This document shows positions 1 to 8,851 of a stretch of DNA of 25,026 nucleotides, in pieces. The position numbers and the translations under genes were made by a program. The notes beneath the pieces were generated by a model, which was not told where the DNA came from, made no database searches, and saw nothing but the letters and a program-made list of their open reading frames with translations. How positions within the stretch are numbered: position 1 is the stretch's first letter; every line of letters starts with the position of its first letter. The stretch lies in contig JAHBAP020000399.1 in assembly GCA_018500005.2 (NCBI GenBank), positions 1 through 25,026 of the forward strand. Direction: 5' to 3'. The DNA is from Mycobacterium sp. Lineage in GTDB: Bacteria; Actinomycetota; Actinomycetes; Mycobacteriales; Mycobacteriaceae.

Positions 1-1
1 C

Positions 2-2128
2 AACTTCGCCATCGTCGACGAGGTCGACTCCATCCTGATCGACGAGGCCCGTACCCCGCTGATCATCTCCGGCCCGGCCGACGGCGCCTCGCACTGGTAC
101 CAAGAGTTCGCCCGGCTTGCCCCGATGATGGAGAAGGACGTCCACTACGAGGTGGACATCCGCAAGCGGACCGTCGGCGTGCACGAGATCGGCGTGGAGT
201 TCGTCGAGGACCAGCTCGGTATCGACAACCTCTACGAGGCGGCCAACTCGCCGCTGGTCAGCTATCTCAACAACTGCTTGAAGGCCAAGGAGCTCTTCCA
301 CCGCGACAAGGACTACATCGTCCGCGACGGCGAAGTGGTCATCGTCGACGAGTTCACCGGCCGCGTGCTGGTCGGCCGCCGCTACAACGAGGGCATGCAC
401 CAGGCCATCGAGGCCAAGGAAAAGGTGGAGATCAAGGCCGAGAACCAGACGCTGGCCACCATCACCCTGCAGAACTACTTCCGGCTCTACGAGAAGCTGG
501 CCGGCATGACCGGCACCGCCGAGACCGAGGCCGCCGAACTCCATGAGATCTACAAGCTCGGTGTGGTGCCGATCCCGACCAACCGGGACATGGTCCGCAA
601 GGACGAGTCCGATCTGATCTACAAGACCGAGGAGGCGAAGTTCATCGCGGTCACCGATGACATCGCCGAGCGCTACGAGAAGGGCCAGCCGGTCCTGATC
701 GGCACCACCAGCGTCGAGCGTTCGGAGTACCTGTCGCGCATGTTGTCCAAGCGCGGCATTCCGCACAACGTCCTCAACGCCAAGTTCCACGAGCAGGAGG
801 CCGCCATCGTGGCCGAGGCCGGTCGCCGTGGTGCGGTCACGGTGGCCACCAACATGGCCGGCCGCGGCACAGACATCGTGCTCGGCGGCAACATCGACTT
901 CATCCTCGACCAGCGGTTGCGTGACCGCGGGCTGGATCCGGTCGATACGCCGGAGGAGTACGAGGCGGCCTGGCATGAGGAACTGCCGCTGGTGAAAGAC
1001 GAGGTCGCCGCAGAGGGCGAGCAGGTTCGCGAGGTCGGCGGCCTCTATGTGCTGGGCACCGAGCGTCACGAGACCCGTCGTATCGACAACCAGTTGCGCG
1101 GCCGTTCGGGCCGCCAGGGTGACCCGGGTGAGTCGCGGTTCTACCTGTCGCTGGGCGACGAACTCATGCGGCGCTTCAACGGCGCCACTCTCGAGGCGTT
1201 GTTGACCCGGCTGAACCTGCCCGACGATGTGCCGATCGAGGCCAAGATGGTCACCCGGGCCATCAAGAGTGCGCAGACCCAGGTCGAGCAGCAGAACTTC
1301 GAGATCCGTAAGAATGTGCTCAAGTACGACGAGGTGATGAACCAGCAGCGCAAGGTTATCTACGCCGAGCGCCGCCGCATCCTCGACGGTGAGGACATGG
1401 AGGGCCAGGCGCACGAGATGCTGGTCGACGTCATCACCGCCTACGTCGACGGTGCCACCGCCGAGGGCTATGCCGAGGACTGGGATCTCGAACAGTTGTG
1501 GGGCGCGCTGCGCACCCTGTATCCGGTGGGCGTGGATCACCACGACCTGATCGACTCCGACGCGGTCGGCGAGGCCGGTGAGCTGACTCGCGAGGAACTG
1601 CTGGAAATTCTCGTCGCCGACGCCGAAAAAGCCTATGCCCGACGGGAAGCCGAAATCGACGCGATCGCCGGACCCGGTGCCATGCGGCAACTGGAGCGCA
1701 ATGTTCTGCTCAACGTGCTCGACCGCAAGTGGCGCGAACACCTCTACGAGATGGACTACCTCAAGGAAGGCATCGGCCTGCGGGCCATGGCGCAGCGCGA
1801 CCCGTTGGTGGAGTACCAGCGCGAAGGCTACGACATGTTCCAGGGCATGCTCGAGGCGCTCCGGGAGGAGTCGGTGGGCTTCCTGTTCAACGTCCAAGTC
1901 GAGGGTGCCCCGCAAACGCCGGCGGTCTCCGCCCAGGCGATGCCGGAGGGTCTGCGGGCCCGCGGCCTCGACGGGGACGACGACCGCCAGCTGACCTACG
2001 TCGGGCCGTCCGAGGATGGCGATGCCGAGATCCAGCGCCACGATGCGCCCGGCAAGGTCAGCCGCCGGGAGCGTCGCCAGGTCGCCCGGCAGCAGACCAG
2101 GGAGAAGAAGTTGCTGCGTCGGCGCTAG
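2..2128 (+). CDS. secA1: Preprotein translocase ATPase SecA1, 5' end cut off by the window
   Basis: SecA is the cytosolic ATPase that drives unfolded preproteins through SecYEG. The reading frame is already open at base 2, so about 708 C-terminal residues are seen and roughly the first quarter of a ~940-residue protein is missing. Visible hallmarks are the Walker B/DEAD-like stretch [20 protein letters not shown] at the left edge, the preprotein cross-linking region, [17 protein letters not shown] (near 840-890) and [20 protein letters not shown] (near 1090-1150) in the second nucleotide-binding domain, then the helical scaffold and wing regions. The C-terminus is basic (ends KLLRRR) and has no CxCx8CH zinc-binding tail. 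The housekeeping paralogue SecA1 is preferred over SecA2 because of length and because the downstream neighbours match the M. tuberculosis secA1 locus. Family assignment is certain; the paralogue call rests on synteny. Confidence 0.97.
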   Translation, partial: NFAIVDEVDSILIDEARTPLIISGPADGASHWYQEFARLAPMMEKDVHYEVDIRKRTVGVHEIGVEFVEDQLGIDNLYEAANSPLVSYLNNCLKAKELFHRDKDYIVRDGEVVIVDEFTGRVLVGRRYNEGMHQAIEAKEKVEIKAENQTLATITLQNYFRLYEKLAGMTGTAETEAAELHEIYKLGVVPIPTNRDMVRKDESDLIYKTEEAKFIAVTDDIAERYEKGQPVLIGTTSVERSEYLSRMLSKRGIPHNVLNAKFHEQEAAIVAEAGRRGAVTVATNMAGRGTDIVLGGNIDFILDQRLRDRGLDPVDTPEEYEAAWHEELPLVKDEVAAEGEQVREVGGLYVLGTERHETRRIDNQLRGRSGRQGDPGESRFYLSLGDELMRRFNGATLEALLTRLNLPDDVPIEAKMVTRAIKSAQTQVEQQNFEIRKNVLKYDEVMNQQRKVIYAERRRILDGEDMEGQAHEMLVDVITAYVDGATAEGYAEDWDLEQLWGALRTLYPVGVDHHDLIDSDAVGEAGELTREELLEILVADAEKAYARREAEIDAIAGPGAMRQLERNVLLNVLDRKWREHLYEMDYLKEGIGLRAMAQRDPLVEYQREGYDMFQGMLEALREESVGFLFNVQVEGAPQTPAVSAQAMPEGLRARGLDGDDDRQLTYVGPSEDGDAEIQRHDAPGKVSRRERRQVARQQTREKKLLRRR

Positions 2129-2136
2129 CCGGCCCC

Positions 2137-2153
2137 CGGATGGTCGTCATCCG
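2137..2153. terminator. Small hairpin between convergent secA1 and Rv3235-like genes
   Basis: CGGATG and CATCCG form a 6-bp stem with a 5-nt loop (2143-2147), just past the secA1 stop and overlapping the last codons of the opposing gene. There is no U tract, so it is at best a weak bidirectional terminator candidate. Confidence 0.25.
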
Positions 2154-2611
2154 AGGTGCAGCGCGACCACCTGCCAGCGCGGGCCGGTCGCGGTGCTGAT
2201 CTGCTCGACCCGGGCGGCGATGGCGTGCAGGCGATTACCGCGGGTATAGGCCGCGGCCACCTCCGCGCACCGACCGTCGGTGGTGCTCATCTGCGCCACT
2301 ACCCGGCGTAGTCGGGCGGTTCCGTTCGCGGGAACGGCTCGCGCCGTCCCGGCCAGCAGTGAATCCACCAATCCCGCGCTCAGCAGCGGACGCAACTGGG
2401 CCAGCGGCCGCCGCCGGTCGATGACCTCCAGCACGCGGCGTAGGGCGGCGTCGGCGAAGACCGCTGCAGCGCGGCGGTCCGGCTCCGAGGGGCCGGCCAC
2501 CGCTGCCGCCGGAACAGGCGGCAGGCAACGAAAAGCGTTGACGGGCGGCAGGATTGGCGGTCCGCCGAATACCGGCGGTTCGTAGTCGGTTACCGGGACA
2601 ACGGCAGGCAT
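2147..2611 (-). CDS. Rv3235-like small Ala/Arg/Pro-rich protein (DUF6459-type)
   Basis: A 154-residue protein of unknown function, convergent with secA1 and separated from it by 18 bp. The first ~50 residues are Pro- and Ala-rich and probably disordered. The rest is a compact alpha/beta domain: a helical stretch (RRAAAVFADAALRRVLEVID), a conserved-looking segment around TARLRRVV, then strands ending RWQVVALHLG. This layout resembles the Rv3235 family, and the orientation relative to secA1 is the one seen in M. tuberculosis. The ATG at 2611 is supported by a GGAGAA Shine-Dalgarno 5 nt upstream and a TACGAT -10 element. No signal peptide or catalytic motif is visible. The family name is from recall and synteny, not from a search. 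Confidence 0.75.
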   Translation of the reverse strand: MPAVVPVTDYEPPVFGGPPILPPVNAFRCLPPVPAAAVAGPSEPDRRAAAVFADAALRRVLEVIDRRRPLAQLRPLLSAGLVDSLLAGTARAVPANGTARLRRVVAQMSTTDGRCAEVAAAYTRGNRLHAIAARVEQISTATGPRWQVVALHLG

Positions 2612-2614
2612 GGC

Positions 2615-2634
2615 TTCTCCAGGGTTGCATCGTA
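2615..2634 (-). promoter_or_regulatory. Promoter and RBS of the Rv3235-like gene
   Basis: On the minus strand TACGAT (2634-2629) matches the mycobacterial -10 consensus TANNNT. It would place the transcript start near 2622, leaving a leader of about 11 nt that contains GGAGAA (2620-2615) just before the ATG at 2611. Confidence 0.5.
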
Positions 2635-2749
2635 GGTGCCGGTCGCTGGAGAGTGGCGAACCTCGCGGCCATCATGGCACATCCGGGCGAGGCGCGTATT
2701 CGCGCGCATTTCCGGGCCCATCCCGGGATGACCATCACTCCGCGGGGTC

Positions 2750-2755
2750 TAGCGT
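2750..2755 (+). promoter_or_regulatory. -10 element of a probable leaderless promoter
   Basis: TAGCGT lies 7 nt before the ATG at 2763, and no Shine-Dalgarno precedes that ATG. This spacing puts the transcript start at or within a base or two of the start codon. Confidence 0.5.
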
Positions 2756-2762
2756 GGTCGGA

Positions 2763-3134
2763 ATGGGTTACCTCAGCGACGACGAATGCCAGCAGCCGCA
2801 TGTCCGCACCGACAGCCCGCCACGTCGCAACGAGGTCGTGCAGACGAGCCGGGATGTCGAGGCCGGCGAGTACGCCATCGACGATCCCGTCGTCTTGGGG
2901 CCAGGGATGCCGCCCGAGGATGGTTCCTGCGGTCAGTTCGCTGTGCAATTTCATGTCACCACCGCAACAGTGGTCGGTCTCAAACGCATCGCCGATGCGC
3001 GCGGGGTGAGTGTGCCGGAATTGTGCCGACAGGTCGTCGGCGTTTTCGTTGCGCAACAGGAAGGCGAGCTGGCCGCGCTGCTCGCCGCTGAGGCCGAGGC
3101 CGCCGACTACCGGCCCAGCCTGCGCCAGTCGTAG
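2763..3134 (+). CDS. Small protein with a ribbon-helix-helix-like C-terminal domain
   Basis: A 123-residue hypothetical protein. Residues 1-55 are polar and acidic and look disordered. From about residue 58 the pattern is beta strand (QFAVQFHV), helix (ATVVGLKRIADARG), turn (VSVP), helix (ELCRQVVGVFVAQQEGEL), which is the layout of MetJ/Arc/CopG ribbon-helix-helix DNA-binding domains. The open frame extends upstream to 2610, but the ATG at 2763 is chosen because a TANNNT -10 element sits 7 nt before it. The gene diverges from the Rv3235-like gene and converges on the EEP-family gene 14 bp away, at the edge of the polysaccharide locus. A local regulatory role is an inference from fold pattern and position; the protein may instead have a non-DNA-binding role. 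Confidence 0.6.
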   Translation: MGYLSDDECQQPHVRTDSPPRRNEVVQTSRDVEAGEYAIDDPVVLGPGMPPEDGSCGQFAVQFHVTTATVVGLKRIADARGVSVPELCRQVVGVFVAQQEGELAALLAAEAEAADYRPSLRQS

Positions 3135-3148
3135 TCGTGATGGATGCC

Positions 3149-4096
3149 CTAGGTCGGGACGAAGACGGTGGCGCGGACCGCAAGATGGTCGGAACCGGGA
3201 ACCCGGACGGTCCGTAGACCCGCCGCCGAACTGTTCCTGGTCAGGATGTGGTCGATACCGATCAGCGGTGGTACCCGGGAGTCCGCGGGAAACGTCGGGT
3301 TGAGGCCGGCACCGGATTGTTCCGCCGCGTCGCGATACCCGTTATTCAACAGCCGACGGAAGGGCAGCATGTCGGCCGTGGCGTTGAAATCACCGGCGAC
3401 GATCACCGCGCCGTCGCCCGCCCACCGAGCCGCATCCGTGAGAGTCCCTGACAGAGAAACCATTTCGTTGCGCCAACCGTCGATCGGCCACGGCCACGGG
3501 CCCACCACGTGGGCGCCCAGCACGACCGTGTCTGCGGGGGTCCCGGGGATCTTCACGGTGGCGCTGAGCATGCCGAGGCGGTAGCCGCTGATCCGGACGT
3601 TGTTCGCCATCCGGTGCCGACTCCAGATGCCCACCCCGCCGGGGGATTCGTTCGTGTCGAGCGCCCGGTAGGGGAAATCCGAGGCGAGTTCGGACAGCCC
3701 GCGGGCGAACTCGGGGGTGAGTTCCTGGGCGATGAACAGGTCGGCGTCCGAACGGGCCAGGTTGACAACGGATTTCATATCGGCCTGGCTCTTGCCGAGG
3801 TTGATGGTGACCACCCGGACCGCGACACCGCCACTGCGGTCGCTCGGCAGCAGTCGCGGCAGCTGCACGACGACCCCCGCGACCACCAGTGCCACGGCCA
3901 CTGCTGCCGCCGGCCACCGGCGGTTGCCGAGGAGTAGTAGAACCGCGGCCATTCCGGCGCTCATCGTCAGATAAGGCGACAGAGCCGCAACAAAGAGGAC
4001 ACCATGGTTGACGACCGGCACGAAGCGGACCGCCAGTCCGACCACGGCGATCAGGAACGCGAACCAGGCCAGCAGGTCACGGGCTGTCCGCGTCAC
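3149..4096 (-). CDS. Membrane-anchored endonuclease/exonuclease/phosphatase (EEP) family protein
   Basis: A 315-residue protein: three N-terminal transmembrane segments (about residues 8-26, 31-56 and 62-80) followed by a complete EEP-fold domain. The metal and catalytic motifs of the family are all present: VVTINLG (95-101), QEL with Glu125, GAH with His196, GDFNA (235-239), IDH (281-283) and SDH (302-304). EEP enzymes cleave phosphodiester or phosphomonoester bonds in nucleic acids, inositol phosphates, sphingolipids or other substrates; the substrate cannot be read from sequence. The domain should face outside if the odd number of helices starts inside. The GTG at 4096 is chosen because it overlaps the stop of the upstream fusion gene as GTGA, implying translational coupling; longer starts would run into that gene. 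Association with the nucleotide-sugar enzyme suggests a role in envelope glycan or lipid-carrier metabolism, which is inference. Confidence 0.85.
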   Translation of the reverse strand: MTRTARDLLAWFAFLIAVVGLAVRFVPVVNHGVLFVAALSPYLTMSAGMAAVLLLLGNRRWPAAAVAVALVVAGVVVQLPRLLPSDRSGGVAVRVVTINLGKSQADMKSVVNLARSDADLFIAQELTPEFARGLSELASDFPYRALDTNESPGGVGIWSRHRMANNVRISGYRLGMLSATVKIPGTPADTVVLGAHVVGPWPWPIDGWRNEMVSLSGTLTDAARWAGDGAVIVAGDFNATADMLPFRRLLNNGYRDAAEQSGAGLNPTFPADSRVPPLIGIDHILTRNSSAAGLRTVRVPGSDHLAVRATVFVPT

Positions 4097-6417
4097 CACC
4101 CGAATCCGACGAGTTTCAGACCCGATCCGGCAAAAGTGGCTTCGGGCAGGCAATTTCGACCGTCCACCACGAGATTGCCGCGCATTACCCGACGGAGTCC
4201 TTCGGGGTCGATGAGCCGGAATTCCGGCCATTCGGTCGCGACCACCACTGCGTCCGCCCGGTCGGCCGCGGCATAGACGTCGTCAGCCAGTCGGACGTCG
4301 CTGAACTCCGCCGGAAGCGTCTTGACGACGGGATCGAACGCCGAGACCGCTGCGCCCCCGGCAAGCAGGCGCTGTGCGATGTCCAGGGCCGGCGCGTCGC
4401 GCAGGTCGTCGGTTCCGGGCTTGAACGCCAAACCCAGCAAGGCGATCCGACGGCCCTTGAGCGAGTGCAGTTCGCGTTGCAGCTTTCGCACTGCGCTCGC
4501 TCGCTGGCTCTGGTTGATCTCGATGGTCGCGTGCAACATCGAGGGGGTGTAGCCGTACTCCTGGCTCGAGGCGATCAGCGCCGACACATCCTTGCCGAAG
4601 CACGAACCGCCCCATCCGACACCGGGATTGAGGAACGCGCTGGAGATCCGGTGGTCGGCGCCGATGGCGGGCAGCACCTCGCGGACGTCGGCGCCGAACA
4701 GTTCGCACATCTGCGCGATCTCGTTGGCGAACGAGATCTTCGTCGCCAGAAACGCATTGGCGGCGTACTTGATCATCTCCGCCGAGGTCAGCTCGGTGGT
4801 GATCAAGTCCGGGCGAAGTCCGCGCCGGCTGCCGTCGAAGGTTTGGTCGAGTACCGGCTGATACAACTCTGCGACCCTGGACACGTCGGCGGCCGCACCG
4901 CCGAGCACGATGCGGTCCGGATAGAGGAAATCGTCGATCGCCGACCCCTCCCGGAGGAACTCCGGGTTGGACACCACCGCGAATGACAACTCGCGGTTGC
5001 CCAGCAGGGCGTCTTCGAGGATGGTTCGTGTCCAGTTGCCCGAGCCGACCGGCACCGTGGACTTGTTGACGATCACCACACCCGGGCGAAGATACGGCGC
5101 CAGGGACTCGATGGCGCCTTCCAGTTGGTCGAGGTCCGGTGACCCGTCCGGACCGGGTGGAGTGCCGACGCACAGGAAGACGAACTCCGCGTCGGAGAGT
5201 GCCTCCTGGATGTTGTCGGTGAACCCTAACCGGCCGGACGCCATCGTCGACTTCAGCATCTCCGGCAGGCCCGGCTCGACGAAGGGCACCTCGCCACGCC
5301 TGAGCCGGCTCGCCCGCTCGGTATTGGTGTCCAGGCCGCACACCTCATGTCCGAGGAACGCCAGGCAGGTGGCGGTGACGGCGCCCACGTAGCCGGTGCC
5401 GATGACGGCGACCTTGTGCCGCGGAGTCGACGGCTTGGCGGCGCGACTGCCGATCAGCGGGGTGGTGGACGGCTGGACGCCTGCGGCCCGGTCGCGGAAC
5501 CAGTCGATGGTCGCGCGCAGCCCGTCGCGGACGTCGACCCGCGGCTCCCACCCCAGCTTCGTGCGGGCGACGGTGATGTCGGGCTGGCGCTGCGACGGGT
5601 CGTCCTCGGCGCGTGGGATGAAACTGAGCGGTGAGTCGGACCCGGTCAGTTCCCGGATCAGTTCGGCGAGTTCCAGAACCGTCATCTCGTGCGGGTTGCC
5701 GACGTTGACCGGCCCGGCGAGGTCGGAGAACAGCAACCGCAGCGCCCCGTCGATCAGGTCGTCGACGTAGCAGACCGACCGGGTCTGACTGCCGTCGCCC
5801 TGGACGGTCAGCGGCTCGCCGGCCAGGGCCTGGGTGATGAAGTTCGGGATGGCGCGGCCGTCGTTCGGGCGCATCCGCGGGCCGTAGGTGTTGAAGATCC
5901 GCAGGATCGCAGTGTTCACGCCGTGTTTGGTGCGGTAGGAGGTGGTGAGCGCTTCGGCGAACCGTTTTGCCTCGTCGTAGCACCCGCGCGGGCCGACCGG
6001 GTTGACGTTGCCCCAGTAGGTTTCCGGCTGGGGGTGGACCAGTGGGTCCCCGTAGGCCTCCGAGGTCGACGCGAGCAAATAACGGGCGCTCTTCTCCATC
6101 GCCAGGCCGAGGGTGTTCAGCGTGCCCACCGATCCGACCTTCATGGTTTGGATCGGCAGTTCGGCATAGTCCACCGGTGATGCCGGCGAGGCGAAGTGCA
6201 GGACGTAATCGACCGGTCCGGCGATCGAGATGTAGTTGGTGACGTCGAGTTCGATCAGTCGGAAGCCGTTGCGGCCCAGCAGGTGCGCGACGTTGTCCGG
6301 GGAACCGGTGGAGAAGTTGTCCAGGACCGTCACGTCTACGTCCTGATCGAGCAGGCTCTCGGCGAGATGGGAGCCCAGGAATCCGGCACCGCCGGTCAAT
6401 ACCGCATGTGGCCGCAT
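4093..6417 (-). CDS. Fused UDP-glucuronate decarboxylase (UDP-xylose synthase) / UDP-glucose 6-dehydrogenase
   Basis: One uninterrupted 774-residue frame with two enzymes. Residues 1-310 are an extended SDR enzyme: GGAGFLG (9-15), STSEAYGDP with Glu120, the YDEAK Tyr147/Lys151 pair, and [15 protein letters not shown] with Arg213, the pattern of UDP-xylose synthase. A linker of about 25 residues (310-334) leads to a full UDP-glucose dehydrogenase: [10 protein letters not shown] (336-345), NKSTVPVG (451-458), [18 protein letters not shown], the catalytic Cys606 in GGSCFGKD, and [13 protein letters not shown]. The C-terminal half would oxidise UDP-Glc to UDP-GlcA with NAD and the N-terminal half would decarboxylate it to UDP-Xyl. 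The ATG at 6417 is preceded by AGGAGG and AGAGGAG. The 3' end overlaps the EEP gene by 4 nt. Family calls are firm; whether UDP-GlcA is also released for other use is unknown. Confidence 0.95.
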   Translation of the reverse strand: MRPHAVLTGGAGFLGSHLAESLLDQDVDVTVLDNFSTGSPDNVAHLLGRNGFRLIELDVTNYISIAGPVDYVLHFASPASPVDYAELPIQTMKVGSVGTLNTLGLAMEKSARYLLASTSEAYGDPLVHPQPETYWGNVNPVGPRGCYDEAKRFAEALTTSYRTKHGVNTAILRIFNTYGPRMRPNDGRAIPNFITQALAGEPLTVQGDGSQTRSVCYVDDLIDGALRLLFSDLAGPVNVGNPHEMTVLELAELIRELTGSDSPLSFIPRAEDDPSQRQPDITVARTKLGWEPRVDVRDGLRATIDWFRDRAAGVQPSTTPLIGSRAAKPSTPRHKVAVIGTGYVGAVTATCLAFLGHEVCGLDTNTERASRLRRGEVPFVEPGLPEMLKSTMASGRLGFTDNIQEALSDAEFVFLCVGTPPGPDGSPDLDQLEGAIESLAPYLRPGVVIVNKSTVPVGSGNWTRTILEDALLGNRELSFAVVSNPEFLREGSAIDDFLYPDRIVLGGAAADVSRVAELYQPVLDQTFDGSRRGLRPDLITTELTSAEMIKYAANAFLATKISFANEIAQMCELFGADVREVLPAIGADHRISSAFLNPGVGWGGSCFGKDVSALIASSQEYGYTPSMLHATIEINQSQRASAVRKLQRELHSLKGRRIALLGLAFKPGTDDLRDAPALDIAQRLLAGGAAVSAFDPVVKTLPAEFSDVRLADDVYAAADRADAVVVATEWPEFRLIDPEGLRRVMRGNLVVDGRNCLPEATFAGSGLKLVGFGW

Positions 6418-6434
6418 CTCCTCTGTCCTCCTGT

Positions 6435-6461
6435 TCGTCGCGATCGTCGCGATCGTCGCGA
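6435..6461. repeat. Tandem 9-bp repeat in the divergent intergenic region
   Basis: GATCGTCGC occurs twice in tandem (6442-6450, 6451-6459), preceded by a partial copy TCGTCGC (6435-6441). Each junction creates the palindromes CGATCG and GCGATCGT. It lies between the fusion gene and galE, probably within the 5' leader of the fusion gene, and could be an operator or chance sequence. Confidence 0.5.
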
Positions 6462-6475
6462 AAGCCGTGCGGCGT

Positions 6476-6482
6476 TACGCTA
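6476..6482. promoter_or_regulatory. Overlapping divergent -10 elements for the fusion gene and galE
   Basis: The plus strand reads TACGCT (6476-6481) and the minus strand TAGCGT (6482-6477), both matching TANNNT at nearly the same bases. This would start galE RNA near 6488 and fusion-gene RNA near 6470, leaving leaders of about 45 and 53 nt. No -35 consensus is evident, as is common in mycobacteria. Confidence 0.4.
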
Positions 6483-6532
6483 TCAACTCACACGCGCGAG
6501 CAAACAGTGCCGATCGCAGGGAGATCGCGAAC

Positions 6533-7594
6533 ATGAGCCAGACCATCCTGGTGACCGGTGGCGCCGGGTTCATCGGCAGCCACACTTGTGTCGAGTTGCT
6601 CAACGCCGGCAATGACGTCGTCATTCTCGACGACTTCTCAAACAGCCATCCGGAGTCACTGGGCCGGGTCCGCGAGATCACCGGGAAGTCGGTTGCCGTG
6701 CACGCCGTCGACCTGCGTGACCGCACCGGTCTGTCGGCGGTGTTCGACGCGCATCCGATCGACGCGGTGATCCACTTCGCCGCCAAGAAGGCCGTCGGCG
6801 AGTCCACCCAGATACCGCTGGAGTACTTCGACATCAACATCGGTGGCACCACCAATCTGCTCCGCACGATGAACGACCACGGTGTCACGCGTCTGGTGTT
6901 CTCCTCGTCGTGCTCGATCTACGGCGACGCGCCCGCCGAACCGCTGGCCGAGTCGGCCCCGGCCGCCCCGACCAACCCCTACGCGCTGTCGAAGTGGATA
7001 TGCGAACAACTGCTGTCGGAGGCGTGCCGGCACCTGCCCGCGCTGTCGGTGATCGCGCTTCGGTACTTCAACCCGATCGGCGCGCACCCCAGCGGACGGC
7101 TGGGTGAGGACCCGTTGGGGGTTCCCTACAACGTGATGCCCTACCTGGCGCAGATCGCGGTCGGCAGGCTCTCCGAACTGAGCGTGTTCGGCGACGACTA
7201 CGACACTGGAGATGGAACGGCGATCCGCGACTACATTCACGTCGTCGATGTCGCCGATGCGCACCGGGTCGCATTGGAGCACCTCGACGACCGCACCGGC
7301 TTCCAGGTCTTCAATCTCGGCACCGGATCGGGTGTCTCGGTGCTGCAACTCGTCGCCGCGTTCGCTGCCGCCTGCGGCAAGGAGATCCCTTACCGGATCG
7401 TCGGCCGGCGGCCGGGTGACGTACCGAGCCTGGTTGCCGATCCGGAGCGCGTCGATCGCGAATGGGGTTGGCGCACAAAGCGGGACCTGGCCCAGATGTG
7501 TGACGATGCCTGGCGGTTCCAGAACCAGAACCCGGCAGGGTACGTCGGTGTGGCGGCAGTCAGCCCCGACGAGGTCAGCGGCCGGGAGTCCTGA
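6533..7594 (+). CDS. galE: UDP-glucose 4-epimerase GalE
   Basis: A 353-residue extended SDR enzyme that interconverts UDP-glucose and UDP-galactose, possibly also the N-acetyl forms. Seen are the NAD-binding GGAGFIGSH at the N-terminus, SSSCSIYGD with the catalytic Ser, YALSKWICEQLL with the Tyr-x3-Lys pair, and RYFNPIGAHPSGRLGEDP, the diagnostic GalE segment. The frame is open from 6467, but the ATG at 6533 is chosen because the Rossmann motif should begin within a few residues of the start and AGGGAG (6518-6523) lies 9 nt upstream. The gene diverges from the UDP-xylose/glucuronate fusion gene across 115 bp, and its last 20 bp overlap the convergent ATP-grasp gene. It would supply UDP-Gal to the glycosyltransferases of the locus. 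Mycobacteria carry other galE genes, so this is probably a dedicated paralogue. Confidence 0.93.
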   Translation: MSQTILVTGGAGFIGSHTCVELLNAGNDVVILDDFSNSHPESLGRVREITGKSVAVHAVDLRDRTGLSAVFDAHPIDAVIHFAAKKAVGESTQIPLEYFDINIGGTTNLLRTMNDHGVTRLVFSSSCSIYGDAPAEPLAESAPAAPTNPYALSKWICEQLLSEACRHLPALSVIALRYFNPIGAHPSGRLGEDPLGVPYNVMPYLAQIAVGRLSELSVFGDDYDTGDGTAIRDYIHVVDVADAHRVALEHLDDRTGFQVFNLGTGSGVSVLQLVAAFAAACGKEIPYRIVGRRPGDVPSLVADPERVDREWGWRTKRDLAQMCDDAWRFQNQNPAGYVGVAAVSPDEVSGRES

Positions 7595-8843
7595 ACAGCC
7601 CGCGCAGCCGCACCGCCAGTGACTGCCTGACCTGAACCAGGAAGCTGGCGACGACAGGAGCCATATCGTCGGCGGCCAGCCAGGCCGCCTTCGGCCGACC
7701 GTGGCCGCCGAACCCCTCGAGCGGATGACGTGGTTCGGATACCAGGCTGGGGATGTCCCATGCCTCGACGGCAAATCGCTCCCCATCGATCTGGGCGCCG
7801 ACGGGAATCTGGCGACCGGACAGGTCCAGGTGCATGGCCCGGACCACGTCGACTCCGGCGGTGTCTTCGAACAGGCGGAACTGCGCACCGACGCGGGGAT
7901 TGAAATCGAGCAGGTAATAGCGGCCGGTTCGCCGGTCGAGCCGCCAGTCGATGTCGAAGATCCCCCGGTAGCCCACCTTCGCGCAGAACAACTCCGCCAG
8001 GGCGACGAGTTCGGGGTTTGGCGCACTGTAGGCCGCCGCGGTCGCCCCGCCGCGGACCGGCCAGGACCGCACCTTTCGGCCGGTGAACACGACCCGCGCC
8101 GCGCCGGCGCCGTCGCAGTAGCCGTGGGTGAACCAGTCCTCGCAGTGCTCGTCGGGCAGGTACTCCTGCACCAGCACCTGAAACGGCTCCGCCCATCCCC
8201 GGGCCATTCCCTGCAGTTCCTCGGCGGTGCGCGCCAGGGTGGAGTCCACGACGCTCTGGGCCTGGCCGCGCAGTGCGGTGCTCTTCACCATGACCGGCGG
8301 GGAGATCTCGGCCAGTGCCGCGTCGATTTGAGCCGGCGTGTCCGCGGCCACCGACAGCGGTACCGGCATGCCGTGGCGTCGGCACAAGTCGGCGAGACTT
8401 TCCTTGTCCGCCAACTGCCCGGGCAACTTCCGGTCCACGTCCGGGAGCACGAACCATTCCTCGAGAACGGCGCGCCGCCGGGCGACCAGGACCGCCATCT
8501 CATCGGAGGTGCAGACGATCACCGATCGGCGACCTAGTTCGCGACCGAAGCCAACGAGGCGGTCGAGTAGAACGTCGTACCCCTCGCCCCGGTAAGGCTG
8601 CCAGAGAATCTGTCCACGCGCGTAGCGAGACTTCATGACGGGCGCCTTCGGGTGTCCCACCACCGCGTACACCGGGACGCCCGCCCGCCCCAGGCTGCGA
8701 AAGACTCCCAGGCAGTTGTGTTGGAGCGAGAACGGTGTCACCCACAACACCACGGCGGGCAAACCGACGTCCAGGTCCGGGGTTGCGTGGGAGCGGTCGG
8801 GGCGTAGGACTAGGTCGCTCCACCTTCGCCGGGCGCCACCCAT
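7575..8843 (-). CDS. ATP-grasp family ligase
   Basis: A 422-residue protein with ATP-grasp architecture: an N-terminal preATP-grasp segment (AVVLWVTPFSLQHNCLGVFR, then the VIVCTSDEMAVLV strand), a central lid region (PPVMVKSTALRG, VLVQEYLPDEHCEDWF), and the metal/ATP-binding end GIFDIDW...YYLLDFNPRVGAQFRL. ATP-grasp enzymes form an acyl-phosphate on a carboxylate and couple it to an amine or thiol. In capsule loci such enzymes can attach amino acids to uronic acids or to peptides; which applies here cannot be told. The ATG at 8843 has a TACGAT -10 element 8 nt upstream and no Shine-Dalgarno, indicating a leaderless transcript. It follows the GT2 gene in the same direction after a 57-bp gap and converges on galE with a 20-bp overlap. 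No signal peptide is seen, so it is cytosolic. Confidence 0.85.
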   Translation of the reverse strand: MGGARRRWSDLVLRPDRSHATPDLDVGLPAVVLWVTPFSLQHNCLGVFRSLGRAGVPVYAVVGHPKAPVMKSRYARGQILWQPYRGEGYDVLLDRLVGFGRELGRRSVIVCTSDEMAVLVARRRAVLEEWFVLPDVDRKLPGQLADKESLADLCRRHGMPVPLSVAADTPAQIDAALAEISPPVMVKSTALRGQAQSVVDSTLARTAEELQGMARGWAEPFQVLVQEYLPDEHCEDWFTHGYCDGAGAARVVFTGRKVRSWPVRGGATAAAYSAPNPELVALAELFCAKVGYRGIFDIDWRLDRRTGRYYLLDFNPRVGAQFRLFEDTAGVDVVRAMHLDLSGRQIPVGAQIDGERFAVEAWDIPSLVSEPRHPLEGFGGHGRPKAAWLAADDMAPVVASFLVQVRQSLAVRLRGLFRTPGR

Positions 8844-8851
8844 GGCGATCG

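Noticed and set aside
4283..5341. 352-codon minus-strand frame inside the fusion gene
   Set aside because: It is a frame-shifted reading of the UDP-glucose dehydrogenase half; the in-frame version carries all catalytic motifs.
5345..5500. A possible junction of two separate genes instead of a fusion
   Set aside because: The frame is continuous through the linker with no stop, and there is no start codon with a ribosome site or -10 element at the head of the dehydrogenase half.
6656..8026. Long open frame (456 codons) on the minus strand across galE and the ATP-grasp gene
   Set aside because: It is antisense to galE and out of frame with the ATP-grasp gene, with Arg/Ser/Gly-rich, low-complexity translation typical of high-GC shadow frames.
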